NCBI GenBank assembly: GCA_028641055.1
Contig: CM054060.1
Coordinates: forward strand, 297,202,462 to 297,266,461
Direction of reading: 5' to 3'
From: Alopecurus myosuroides
Lineage: Eukaryota > Streptophyta > Magnoliopsida > Poales > Poaceae
Length of the DNA stretch: 64,000 nucleotides
In this document: piece after piece, positions 23,661 through 34,246 of the stretch
Layout of the letters: each line of letters starts with the position of its first letter
How positions within the stretch are numbered: the first letter of the stretch is position 1
Notes under the pieces: generated by a model
What the model was told of the DNA's origin: nothing
The model's input: the letters and a program-made list of their open reading frames with translations, nothing else
Databases searched by the model: none
Made by a program: the position numbers and the translations under genes

Positions 23661-24233
23661 TAATACAACATTTGTACCAAGTGAAGTTTACTTCGGGACA
23701 GCTTGAAAGGACTAGCTGGTGGTTAAAAATCATATTAGTACATCATAAGGTGTAAAAATATTTTGGGACTACTGAGTCTTAATTTAAATTTGAATACCTA
23801 ATAGTTATCCACATCATCATGCCCTTTTTAAATTTGAGTTCAGTGAACTGTAGTGGTTGCAGTACTGTAATTCTGTAATGCGGAGTATAAAAGTCATTTT
23901 CAGAAGCACTTTAATGTCCTTTTCCTTGCATTTTTCTCTCACCATATTTTCTTGAATATATTTTAAATTGTCATTTATGAAAAGAAACATTTTGCGGGAT
24001 GTAAACTACTAATATTATATTGTATAAGCAGTCATATATATGTATTTTAGTTAGGTCTTTTTCTGAAAGAAAACATTCTACTCGCTGAAATTATTTTGTC
24101 TCGTGCTCAGAAAATATAGACAACAAAGGATCACCATCAGTTCCCTGATCAAAAGGAAACCTGACTGCTATACCGGCGTCCCGAGTCCAGTGTCTCCCCA
24201 CACAAAAGCTGGTGCATCTCTTTCTGTTTCTTC
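23661..24233 (+). promoter_or_regulatory. 5' flank of AP2 gene 1
   Basis: This is AT-rich single-copy-looking sequence. A TATAAAAG at 23886-23893 and an ATATATATG run near 24034 are possible TATA elements; neither can be chosen from sequence alone. The last 60 bp (from CCCCACACAAAAGCTGG) resemble the leader of the paralogue just before 54795, so transcription probably starts upstream of about 24195. Confidence 0.35.
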
Positions 24234-26126
24234 ATGTCTCGTGGCGGCCGCCCAGGTCAGTCCAGCGTGAGCGTGATGGTGGTGACGGCGGAGAGCGCCC
24301 AGGAGCGAGGCTTGAGCGCCGGCACAAGTGAGACCGCTGAGGCGCAAGGAGAGGCGGTAGAAGCTGCGACTGCGAGGAGGAGGAAGAGGGCTAGGCCGGA
24401 CGCCGGAACAGAGTTCAGCGGCGTGCGTCGGCAACGAAGAAAGCCACGAAGCGGCAAGTATGGGGCGCAGATCTGGGATCCGTTGCAGCGAAACAATGTT
24501 TGGCTCGACACCTTTGGCACCGCCGAGGACGCCCCCAAAGCATACGCCGCGGCGGCCGTCGAGCTGCACGCCGCGGGGGCCCAAACCAACTTCAAGATTC
24601 CCGTGGTCGTCCGGTCGAGCGCGAGTGTGACGGCAGAGAGCGCCCAAGAGCAAGGCCCGAGCGCCGGCGATTGTGGGATCTCGGAGGAGCACACGAACTG
24701 TGTGGAAGCTGTGGAGAGGAGGAAGGAGAAGGCTTTGCCGGATGCACAAACCGTGTTCGGCGGCGTGCGGCGGAGACCCAGCGGCACCTTCGGCGCTACC
24801 GAGGACGCCGCCGCCGTCAAGCTGCCCTGCGTGAAGAAGGGGGTGAAGAAGGACGCGGCGGCGCAGCCGTATAGTCGGACAGGGTTCTGGGGCGTGCGCC
24901 GGACACCCAGCGGCAGGTACGGGGCGCAGATCAGAAATGGGAAAACTGACAGATGGCTCGGCACCTTCGACACCACCGAGGAGGCCGCCAGAGCATATGA
25001 CGCGGCAGCCATCAAGTTGCGCGGCGCTGCTGCCAAAACCAACTTCAGGAGTTCGGTAGCCGTCCGGTCCAGCGCGACCGTGACTGTGGTGAAGAAGGAG
25101 AGCGCCCAAGAGCAAGGTTTGAGCGCCAGCAATTTTGAGATCACCGAGGAGCACAGCGACGGCGTCGAAGCTGTGGAGAGGAGGAAGGAGAAGGCTTTGC
25201 CAGACGCACGAACTACCGAGGACGCCGCCAAAGCATACGACGCGGCGGCCCAAACCAACTTCAAGATTCCCGTGGTCGTGCGGTCGAGCGCGGGTGTGAC
25301 GGCAGAGAGCGCCCAAGAGCAAGACCTGAGCGGTGGCGATTGTGGGGTCGCGAAGGAGCACACGAATGGCGTGGAAGCTGTGGAGAGGAGGAAGGAGAAG
25401 GCTTTGTCGGATGCACAAAATGGGTTCGGCGGCGTGCGGCGACGAGGCAGCGGCACCTTCGGCGCTGCCGAGGACGGCGCCGACGTCAAGTTGCCCTGCG
25501 TGAAGAAGGACGCGACGGGTGGGCCGTACGATCGGACAGGGCTCTGGGGCGTGCGCCGGACACCCAGCGGCAGGTACGGGGCGCAGATCAGAGATTCCAA
25601 AACTGGCAAATGGCTCGGCACCTTCGACACCGCGGAGGAGGCCGCCAGAGCGTATGACGCGGCGGCCATCAAGCTGCGCGGCGCTGCAGCCAAAACCAAC
25701 TTCAAGAGTCCAGCGGCTCCTGTTGCTGATGACACCAACCCCGGGCAAGTGCAAATGATCAGGCTGAAGCAGGCGCCGGCGAAGGTGAACTCGAACGTTG
25801 AGGTCCGGAGGAGGGCGGTAGTCAGGTCGGATTCTCGGTCGGAGTTCCGCGGAGTTGGCCTGTATCGCGAGAGGTACATCGCGCAGATCAGGGAGCCGGG
25901 GCGGCCAACAACTCGGCATCACCTCGGCAGCTTCGACAACGTGGAGGACGCCGCCAGAGCGTACGATGCCGCAGCACTGAGGCTGTATGGCGCCGCGGCT
26001 AGAACTAACTTCGAGCAACCACCCACGGGCGCCACCGCTGACGACGACGAGGCTATGGACCTCCTCAACGACTTCCGGTGCCGGTGCGCAGCTCGAGCAT
26101 CTCTGGCAGAAGGTGGACTTCACTGA
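24234..26126 (+). CDS. Multi-AP2/ERF-domain transcription factor (AP2 gene 1)
   Basis: This is a single open frame of 630 residues in GC-rich sequence, presumably a nuclear DNA-binding protein. Complete AP2 domains lie at about 60-120, 217-271, 436-490 and 537-593. Each has the GVRR or GV start, the beta-sheet AQI core, WLGTF or an equivalent, and the AARAYDAAA helix ending in TNF. Three remnants lie at 175-199, 325-343 and 398-422. The module [25 protein letters not shown] occurs three times (from 126, 277 and 349), showing internal tandem duplication. The domains at 217 and 436 differ at six of 55 positions. The usual ERF residues W (of PWG) and E (of AEIRD) are replaced by S and Q in these. 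The frame starts at 24234, but Met15 (24276) has a better context and matches the paralogue's start. The C-terminus diverges after MDLLNDF by an apparent frameshift. Most plant ERFs have one AP2 domain and AP2-type proteins two. Confidence 0.85.
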   Translation: MSRGGRPGQSSVSVMVVTAESAQERGLSAGTSETAEAQGEAVEAATARRRKRARPDAGTEFSGVRRQRRKPRSGKYGAQIWDPLQRNNVWLDTFGTAEDAPKAYAAAAVELHAAGAQTNFKIPVVVRSSASVTAESAQEQGPSAGDCGISEEHTNCVEAVERRKEKALPDAQTVFGGVRRRPSGTFGATEDAAAVKLPCVKKGVKKDAAAQPYSRTGFWGVRRTPSGRYGAQIRNGKTDRWLGTFDTTEEAARAYDAAAIKLRGAAAKTNFRSSVAVRSSATVTVVKKESAQEQGLSASNFEITEEHSDGVEAVERRKEKALPDARTTEDAAKAYDAAAQTNFKIPVVVRSSAGVTAESAQEQDLSGGDCGVAKEHTNGVEAVERRKEKALSDAQNGFGGVRRRGSGTFGAAEDGADVKLPCVKKDATGGPYDRTGLWGVRRTPSGRYGAQIRDSKTGKWLGTFDTAEEAARAYDAAAIKLRGAAAKTNFKSPAAPVADDTNPGQVQMIRLKQAPAKVNSNVEVRRRAVVRSDSRSEFRGVGLYRERYIAQIREPGRPTTRHHLGSFDNVEDAARAYDAAALRLYGAAARTNFEQPPTGATADDDEAMDLLNDFRCRCAARASLAEGGLH

Positions 26127-26588
26127 TGTGCTGGTGTTTTGGGATGTTATGTTTCCAAAGCACACATCCATATGTATGCAACGAAAAGTTCAGACAGAGC
26201 ACTGTGATTTCAATTTGACTCTCCAATTTTTGTGTACTGTTGAATTGAGCAAGAGATTAAGTCGCATGCCTATCAGATCTTTGTTAAAAAAAGGTGCCGT
26301 AAATATAGTTAAATACCACAGTTTATGTGCACTATAAGTACTACTGAGATGATCTAGGTGAAGAGAAAATTATGTTAAGAACATTGTCAGTATCGAATGA
26401 GATTATTGCGATGGGGAAAAACATTCAGATTTCAGTTAGTTTAGTGTGTTGGTTTTCTACGCTCCTTTTGGATTACGAGAGAACTTCTTAATCTCCCGGC
26501 TGTACTAATTTGTTGGTACACGTTCATGATTGTCTTGAAATGTTCAGAACAACATGAAACAAAAATTAGCAATTTCAGATAGGAACTA
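26127..26588 (+). other. 3' flank of AP2 gene 1, conserved with gene 2
   Basis: No gene. Blocks such as TGTTGAATTGAGCA, GAAGAGAAAATTAT, CAGATTT(C/T)AGTTAGTT and TAGCAATTTCAGATA recur in order after AP2 gene 2 (56250-56620). This is the 3' UTR and downstream sequence shared by the two paralogues. Confidence 0.6.
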
Positions 26589-26691
26589 CTCCCTCCGTTC
26601 CATATTAGATGACTTGCACATACATGTATCTAGACATATTTTAGTACTAGATATATCTATTTGGGGGTCATCTAGTATGGAACGGAGGGAG
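26589..26691. mobile_element. Stowaway MITE, 103 bp
   Basis: It begins CTCCCTCCGTTCCATATTAG and ends CTAGTATGGAACGGAGGGAG, with TA at 26587-26588 and 26692-26693. TCTAGACATATTTTAGTACT in the middle is typical of the abundant grass group. Confidence 0.9.
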
Positions 26692-27259
26692 TACCTCGTT
26701 TGTTAACTTCTGTTGATTCACAATGCTGAGATTTGGCATCATGTATCCATTAATATGCTGGCATGTTTCGTGACCTCGTGACAAGGTTCCTCTTTTATGT
26801 TTGTCGTTAACTCCAGAAACAGAAATTCACTTTGGCACATGAGAGTATATGCTCCTGTCACTAGCAAAAACATTTTGAAATATCACAAAAAATTGTCGCG
26901 TACATCTCGACATTCTATAGACGTATGCCAAGTTTCACGGAAAACATAATTTTTTTACTGTTTCTATGAAAAAAGAAGAAAACGTCTCGTGAAAAACATT
27001 TTTAGCAAATAACGTAATATTTTACACGGACATAGAAAATATTAATTTTTCGTGAAAACCCTTTGTAAGCGCAAAGAATGTGAAGACGTGCAAACGGAAT
27101 TTTTTATTGGTCCTTTCCAAATTTTAAAATGCATTTAAAACACGTTTTGAAAATCGGGAGCGCATGCTCTTGGGAGCCAGAACTCCGCGCCAGAACCTCT
27201 GGAAGGAAAATTAACCATGCACTTTCTTCTACTATTAAGTAGGAAACATAAGGTACTAA
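26692..27259. repeat. Unassigned stretch with a dispersed AT-rich repeat
   Basis: No gene. The part 26845-27190 has loosely inverted ends (GAGTATATGCTCC and GGGAGCGCATGCTC) and interior motifs (TACATCTCGACATT, TAGCAAATAACGTAATATTTTACACGG) that recur in degenerate form at about 61490-61775. It is probably a non-autonomous DNA element of unknown family. Confidence 0.35.
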
Positions 27260-27576
27260 GAGCATCTCCAACTACCACCCCGAAATCGGCCCTAACCGTT
27301 CGGAAGGATAACCCCGGTGCGATTTGGACCAAAAAAGACACCCATCCACAGCCCCCTCAACAGGTCGCATCCGTCCGGGCCGGCCGACCAACTCCAAATG
27401 CAGAACATATGTTGGGAGTGTTTGCGGCCGCCCGAACGAGCCCGGGGCATGCCGACACAAGGTCGCTGACATCACGGTCCCACGCAGAGTCAGCTTGACA
27501 CGTGTCCATGCGTCGTCGAGTGAACCGGCGCACCGCTTGCATTCATGGCGCGCCATCCGAGGAAACCTTCTCCAGC

Positions 27577-27584
27577 TATAAAAG
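27577..27584 (+). promoter_or_regulatory. TATA box of the element-borne gene
   Basis: TATAAAAG lies about 100 bp before the ATG at 27676, in a GC-rich setting and followed by CCCGGACCCTAAACCCTA. This is a plausible plant core promoter. Confidence 0.5.
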
Positions 27585-27675
27585 GGGGCCCGGACCCTAA
27601 ACCCTACGCGTATTACCCTCTCCGCTGAACCCTAGCCGCCGCACTAGCATTCCCCTCTTCCTTTCCTCCGCTGCA

Positions 27676-28113
27676 ATGCATCACCGCCTTCCCACCTCCT
27701 ACCTGATGTTGACGCGGGATAAGTGGGCCTCCTACTACAGGTAGGCAGCGGCGGAGGCGGTGGCTGAGGCGGCCGCAGATGCACAGGCGGCGACGAAGGC
27801 GCAGGTTGGCGTCGTCGCGCTAGGGTGGCCGCCAAACATCCTCGAGGTGACGGGGAGCAGTTTCGCGAGCACCTCGCGGCGAAGGCACATCTCGTCACGA
27901 AGAAGGCTGACAGACATCTCCTCTGTCGGTTCCTCCGCAACGACTTGTTCTTGCGGGAGCACATCGACGCGACCGTCCAGATCGCTCATGCCCGCACCCG
28001 TGGCAAGGATCTCGGAGAGAAAGATGACATCTTCGATTCTGACCGGAGGTTCGAGCCTGATGCCTCCGAATCCGACGACTCCGGCATCATCGTGCTCTCC
28101 GATGACAAGTAGA
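27676..28113 (+). pseudogene. Captured or element-encoded gene, disrupted
   Basis: The ATG at 27676 opens MHHRLPTSYLMLTRDKWASY and meets a TAG at 27739-27741. The same frame continues through an Ala-rich segment, then the likely coding frame shifts near 27840. Downstream it reads FREHLAAKAHLVTKKADRHL and an acidic tail ending SDDSGIIVLSDDK with a stop at 28110-28112. I do not recognise the family. One stop and one frameshift make this copy non-functional. The acidic C-terminus and short helical segment resemble nothing I can name. Confidence 0.5.
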
Positions 28114-28363
28114 TAGTACGAAATCTACTAGCACAATGCTACGTAGTAGTAGTTTCCCTGGTTTGTAGTAGTTTGGCATGTGTGAAATGGAACTACGGTT
28201 GAGGTTGCTCTTTTTTGGGTTGCCCGGTTACTGTCGGGCGTGTCCGCGAACAGTTTGGGAGACGATTTTCAGGTACGTGGTTGGAGATGCTCTAACAAAC
28301 AAACTAGGCCCCCATGCTAACGCCACTTTGGGGTTTGGTCCCATAGCGATCCTCCAATTTGGC

Positions 28364-28515
28364 AGTTTTTTTTTTCAAAAAGGGGGAGAAATTCCCAGTC
28401 TTTATGTCAGTCAAGGCACACAAAGTGATTTTATCAGACTATGTAACAAAATCTCACAAAAGCATACATGGATCAACAACCCAAAGCCACTTTCTAGGAA
28501 AAACTGTCATGATGT
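28364..28515 (-). mobile_element. 3' end of a LINE/SINE-like retroelement
   Basis: A T run on the plus strand (the A tail on the minus strand) is followed by CAAAAAGGGGGAGAAATTCC, resembling the 3' end of grass LINEs seen also at 59039 and 63972. It is interrupted at 28516 by the BARE-like element. Its continuation may be the non-coding sequence from 38862. Confidence 0.4.
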
Positions 28516-31500
28516 TGTTGGATGTATGCTCAAAAGGCAATAATATTTATACATTGGTTTCAATAATTATGATTCATATTACTATGCTATAACTAACGTG
28601 GTTCATGAATATGAGATTCAGAGGAAACTCATGCTCACGTGTAGTAACATGAACACATAAAAAAAAAATCTAGTCTTGCCTTTTACGACTAATTCATTGG
28701 ATGTTTGATGACTATGTTTTCATGGTCATGGACATTATTTTTGTCAACATCAATGAATAGCATATTGTTGGAAGGGAACAATATGGCTGGGTATTCCCTA
28801 AATAGATTGATATGCTAAGAGATTCCACTAAGACGTCTTTGACATTAGAATCATATCACAGCACGATTATATCACAATACATACTTTGACCATGAGGTTA
28901 TCTTGATAATATATTCTGAAGGTTTTATTTGGTGTTATCAAGGGTCACACCGTAAACTGGGTGAACATAAAGGTAGTTACTGGGTAATTATGAAGGAGTA
29001 TGTTATCTTGATGTTATGATATGGGAATTACTCCTCCATAACAAGAGAGATACATACTTAGACCGACTCGACATTCTTGATATCCATAAATTCCGTAGAC
29101 AATGCATGATGATGATACATGATGACCCACAAGTATAGGGGATCGCAACAGTCTTCGAGGGAAGTAAAACCCAAATTTATTGATTCGACACAAGGGGAAC
29201 GAAAGAATATTTATAATCCTTAACAGATGAGATGTCAATTCAGCTGCACCCGGAAGTAGACTTGCTCACAACAGTTTACGAGTAGCAGCAATTTTATAGC
29301 AATAGCAGTAGTAAAATAACAGCAGGGATAAAATAGAAACAGCGGTAGCAATTGTAGGAAACACCAGAATTAAAATATTGTAGGCATAGGGAATGGATGA
29401 ACGGGCGTTGCATGGATAAAATAGTTTATATAGTAATCAAAACATGGGCGTTGCAGATAGATAATAATAAACCATCCAAGTACTAGGCAAACCATAGCCA
29501 TGTGTTCCAATTTAGTCGTACGTGCTCGCAGTGAGAAACTTGCACACCATCTTTTGTCCTGCCAGCCCGTTGCAGCAGGGCCTCAAGAGAAACTACTGGT
29601 ACTTAAAGTGCTCCTTTTAATAAAGCACCAGAGCAAAGCATTAACACTCTGTGAACACATGTGATCCTCACATCGCAGCCATCCCCTCCGGTTATCCCAA
29701 TTATTGTCACTTTGGGCCTCGGGTTCCGAACAATGATATGTGTAAACAACTTGCAGATATGATCAAGAAACATAACTATACTCATGAAACATTAACATGT
29801 TCAGATCTGAGATCATGGCACTCGCACCCTAGTGACAAGCATTAAGCATAACAAGTTACAACAACGATATATAGCACTAACAATAGATACCAGGCACCAT
29901 GCCCTAACAATCTGGCATTATTACATGAACGATCTCATCCAATCCCTACCATCCCTCTCAGACTACAGCGGGGATTACTCACACATGGATGGGGTAATCA
30001 TAAATGGTTGATGGAGAAGTGGTGGCGATGAAAATAGCGATGATCTCCTCCTAATCCCCGTCCCGGCAGGGTGCCAGAACAGGAAATTCTGATCCCCTAA
30101 TTGGGTTTCGAGGTGGCGGCGGTGCTCTGGTGTGTTTTTCTGGAATATGATGAACCCCCCTCGGGTTTTAGGTCATGGGGCTTATGTAGTCGAAAGGGAA
30201 GCCCGAGGGGGTGGCTGAGGTGGACACACCACTAGGCAGCACAGCCAAGAGGGGTGTGCCATCCTATGGTGTGGGCCCCTCCTTGCCCCCTCAGGCTCTT
30301 CTTCTGCCTCCGGGGGTCTTCGGGTAAAATAAGGACTTCGGGATCTTTTCTGAGTAATTTCCTGAAAGTTGGTTTTTCTACACAAAAACAAGACACCAAG
30401 GTAATTCTGCTGAAAACAACGTTAGTTCGAGTTAGTTGCATCCAAGACTCACAAGTTTATAAGAAAACAACAACAAAAGTGTTCGGAAAAGGAGATACAT
30501 TTTGGACGTATCAATACATCATGTGGGATATCATAATACGGTAACGAGAAAGAGGAAACTTGTCGGATGGCGAGACGAGACAAAGGTATTTGTGAACCAG
30601 AGATTGTTTCACAGGCAATACCCGGAATCAATAGTGTCAGGTAAGTTCGGTATCGTGAGTAATGTGAGATTTGTATAATAACCAATAGGTTCAGCAGTTA
30701 ATTATGTGGGAGTCAATATGGGTGTCCACGGCCCCGCTTTTGATTATTGAAAAGGAAAGAGATTCCAGTTTCATGTCCATACACTATCGAACCTGTAGGG
30801 AAAATACACTTAAGTTTGGGCTTATTTTTGTGTATATTGGTAGGTCCTGATTAACTAGGAGTATCACTAGAATAGTGTTTCTACGTGATAGATATTTTTT
30901 ATATATTAGAGATAAATTATAATGAGGGCATGAGATGTCTCGGAGTGATAGAAACAGTTTCTATTACTACCAAAATTTATTCTGGAGTCATTATGAGAGA
31001 GAAAAAGAGGTTGCATGCTTTACGAAGCAAATGCAGGGGGTATGAGAAATCCCGGGATCTTGGAGATATATTTCTCACATTGTTAGATACTATGGATGAT
31101 TTTATCTGTAGGGGTAATGGGGTTCCGGAAGAGTTTCAGGGGACTTTCCTTATATGGAAGCAGTGCCGGAGGGAGGCAGTATCCCCCTATGGGCAAAACC
31201 TAATTTTAGGGAATGCCATGTGGGGCCCATGGTCTCACAAAGTGCACGGGGTTTTCGTAGTATTTTTCCTGGATTTATTTGAAAAATAAATGAAAGGAAA
31301 ACTAAAAGGAAAACAAAAAAGGGAGGTGGGATTGGACTCCACTTGGCGTCCAATCTGAAACCTCCTAGGAGGTGTGGTGCGGCCAAGCTAGGAGGGGAAA
31401 ACCGACCCCCCCCCTCCTATGGCAGGTGCCCTCCTTGACCCACTATATAATCCCCACCCCTTGTCCTCTTTGGAGACATCACAATTGATCCTTTTGGCCT

Positions 31501-32183
31501 TCCTCTTTCTCTAGAAGAATTTGACGACTAACTAGAGCACTTCTAGTTGATTAGAGATCTCTCTAATAATTAGAAGAACTAATTAGAGCTCATAATTAGA
31601 GAACTTCTAATTTAATTAAACATCTCTAATAATTAGAAAGACTAATTAGATCAATCTAATTAGAGCCCTTCTAATTGGTTTAGATATCTTCTAATTGGAA
31701 TAGAGTCTCCTCTAATTGGATTAGAGCTTCCTCTAATTAGATTAGAGATTCTTCTAATTAGGCTGAGGTGATCCTCTCCCAATTAGACCTAGCTTCTAAT
31801 TACTCTCTCTCTCTCTCTCATGTGTTTAGAGCTCCACATTCAGATACACTTGCAACCCCAAGTCCTAGATGGCAAAGTGCTCCAGAATTTGCCCCGAAGT
31901 ATGTGTGCATACTATCAGAGGGGTAACACGTGAGACCCTCAGTCTGCTGAACTACCATGCTGGATACGGTGAGTCGGCAACATCCTCACCCACAGGCTTG
32001 TGTGTGAGGATCTTTTACAACCTTCATCGACATCGTCATCGACACCTCTTCCTCTATAAAAGTGTTTGGTACATGATCTCGAAACTAGATCTTGGAATTT
32101 ATATTCACTTGTATCGGCATAGCAAGATCTTGGTGGTTGCGAAGTAGTTTCGTAGAAAAATTAAATTCTCGTTGCGCAACCTA
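28516..32183 (+). repeat. 5' LTR of the BARE-like element, with insertion
   Basis: Without the inserted solo LTR and its duplicated 5 bp it is about 2.27 kb, close to the 2.23 kb of the right LTR. A TATATAA box lies at 31444-31450. Downstream, about 31530-31800 is built from many TCTAATTAG-like motifs, then a CT microsatellite (31803-31819). Confidence 0.8.
29120..30513 (-). mobile_element. Solo LTR inserted in the BARE-like 5' LTR
   Basis: It begins TGATGACCCACAAGTATAGG and ends TTTTGGACGTATCA. It is flanked by ATACA at 29115-29119 and 30514-30518. The right LTR of the host element (around 37222) has the empty site with a single ATACA, which confirms the boundaries. The start is the reverse complement of the 44301-type LTR end (CTATACTTGTGGG), so it is a related family in the opposite orientation. 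Confidence 0.9.
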
Positions 32184-32187
32184 GTAG

Positions 32188-32201
32188 TGGTATCACAACG
32201 G
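32188..32201 (+). other. Primer binding site of the BARE-like element
   Basis: TGGTATCACAACGG resembles the initiator-tRNA-Met site TGGTATCAGAGC with mutations, four bases after the LTR end. Confidence 0.6.
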
Positions 32202-33463
32202 TCTATCTGTAGGTACAATATTTTATCTAGAGCATCGAAGTGTGCGGGTATTGTATAAGTTTGTGCAAGTACGTTGGAAAGTTCTCCAACGTTAAGATTA
32301 TTTATAACTACTTCACAATAAGCTTTGTTGTTTCATTTCCGATGGCATATCGAGATTTTTACAAACTTCTGGAAATCCTAGGACGCTCGACTTGCCCTTG
32401 GCATATCTCGCTTCATCGGAATAAGTGCTTTATTAGATTTGGATCTCTTTATAGTTGGTCCCGAAAACAACATTGTGGAAGGGGAATGTGTATTCGATCC
32501 ACAAGGGGGTCATGGTTATGAATAAGTTTAGATTGAGGTTCTAGACGTTTTCGTAATGTCTGTGTTTCAATCATCCCGCATTGTCAATCTAGCAATGTGA
32601 ATAATAATTTCTTATGGAAGCGTAGGTTACTTAACGGTTCGTTTTGTAGATCCTACAACCATGCTAAAAGTTGCAAAACAAATGTTAGGGCAGTCTAAGT
32701 CTCTGTTGCAGGAAACATGATGTGGTGTAGTCTCGAAGATTAGAATTTTTATATGCTTTGCCTAACATTGTTTGTATCTAGCAAACCATTCTAAACCCGA
32801 TCATGGTGATGATGGGAAAGGATAAATATTGCACTTGTCATGAATCTCGAGATGGTATCGCCAATGCAGGATCCGTTGGAGATGAAGGAGCACTATACTA
32901 CATCACTAGTTTTACATGTGCACGTTTTATTATGTTTCCTTTCTGTCCCTTTGATTGCGCAGTAGACGTGATTATTAGGGTGATTCCTAATTAAATATCA
33001 AGGTAGATCATGCTCTTCCAATTGTAGCACCGTCAAACCAATTGGGGTTCGCGTTCATCACTTTTATCCAAGGGTCAACATGTTCTTATGATTGGGAGGC
33101 GGGCATCAAGCTGATCCATGTTGATGACTTGTATCCAAGGGTTAGCATGACATCACTTGATGTAGCAGGATCAGTTGATTGTCTTAACGTTCACGCATGA
33201 TAGTCATGATCTTGGAGCACACACACTGAGAGGTGAAGCGGAAATCACGGTGGCAGTAATTGGCAAGTTGGCTTACCCGTTGAGCTTATAATGTTGAGAT
33301 GTATCCATCTTTGGTTATAAGTTGAGCGTAGATTTCGTAACACATTAAATTTTGATCATGAGGAATATCAGATTTAGTGGGAGCACATAGTTAATTATTT
33401 GAACAAGTGCTTGGAAAATAATTATGAACATGTCTAAGTGAATTATTAAATTATTGTAGATCC
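32202..33463 (+). other. Untranslated leader of the BARE-like element
   Basis: About 1.26 kb between the primer site and the gag ATG. BARE-type elements are known for long leaders. No open frame of note. Confidence 0.5.
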
Positions 33464-34246
33464 ATGGCTCGTAACGCACCCGCTATTAACCTTGGTCCAC
33501 TAGTTGAGAAGAAACCACTTGCTGCCAATGGAAGTAACTAGGCGGATTGGGTATGTTCCTTGAGAATTCTTATCAGGGATATCAAGAAAGAGTATATCCT
33601 CGATGCTCCTCTTCCAGAGGATCTCTATGAAGACGCTTCTAATGCAGAAAAGGATGCACACACCTTGATGAGTGATGATGCAATACTTGTTCAATGTCTC
33701 ATGCCGACATGTATGGATCTTGAGTTGCAGAAATGATTCGATCGTACGTGTGCGTATGACATGATCGTTGCACTCACGAACATGTACCAGACACAAGCAA
33801 AGACTGAGCGTTACGAAATAACGAAGTCTTTGCGGTCATGTCACATGGCAGAATGAAGCTCAGTGAGCGAGCATGTAATCAAGATGTTTGGTTACAGGAC
33901 GAGGCTTCAGGGTTTGGGATTTCCGATCCTGGCTGAGCCGAGTACAGATTTGGTGTTGGCTTCAACCCCCCCCCCCCCCCGGTCTTACAACAATTTCATC
34001 ATAAATTAAAACATGAATGGGATGGATAAAACACCAAATGAGCTCCTTGCTATGCTAAAAACTGCTGAGGTTGGTGTGAGGAGGGAAAACAATCAAGTAT
34101 TGTTGGTTTCCCAAACTACACCATTCAAGCAGAAAAAGAACAAAAAGGGCAAAAAATGCTAAGGCACAGAATAAGCCCATGTTTTCTGCATAGAGTAAGT
34201 CTGGATGTTTTTTCTTTAAAAAGAAAGGGCGTTGGAAGAGGAACTG
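33464..34246 (+). pseudogene. BARE-like Copia gag remnant
   Basis: The ATG at 33464 opens MARNAPAINLGPLVEKKPLA. Multiple in-frame stops follow (for example after NGSN and after LELQK), with probable frameshifts and a C15 run (33966-33980). Recognisable gag pieces follow one another: YEITKSLRSC, KTAEVGVRRENNQVLLVSQT and a Lys-rich linker. The CCHC finger (34205-34246) survives only as CFFFKKKGRWKRNC, having lost its second cysteine and the histidine. It is non-functional. Confidence 0.75.

Larger units (their letters stand above)
27260..28292 (+). mobile_element. PIF/Harbinger-like element carrying a gene-like region
   Basis: The termini are GAGCATCTCCAAC and GTTGGAGATGCTC, flanked on both sides by TAA (27257-27259 and 28293-28295). 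A 3-bp TAA/TTA duplication is the PIF/Harbinger signature. It is 1,033 bp, with no transposase. The interior is GC-rich and carries a TATA box, a leader with several AAACCCTA-like motifs and a broken coding region. Confidence 0.75.

Noticed and set aside
24168..26171. Antisense open frame of 667 codons across AP2 gene 1, and a second one of 540 codons
   Set aside because: The region is GC-rich and repetitive, which removes stop codons in several frames. The plus frame has clear AP2 domains, while the antisense frames have none. The same effect appears opposite AP2 gene 2 (54824-55867).
33961..33985. C15 run as a regulatory or G-quadruplex element
   Set aside because: It lies inside a decayed gag where the neighbouring Pro codons suggest slippage in a Pro-rich linker, and may also be length-variable by sequencing error.
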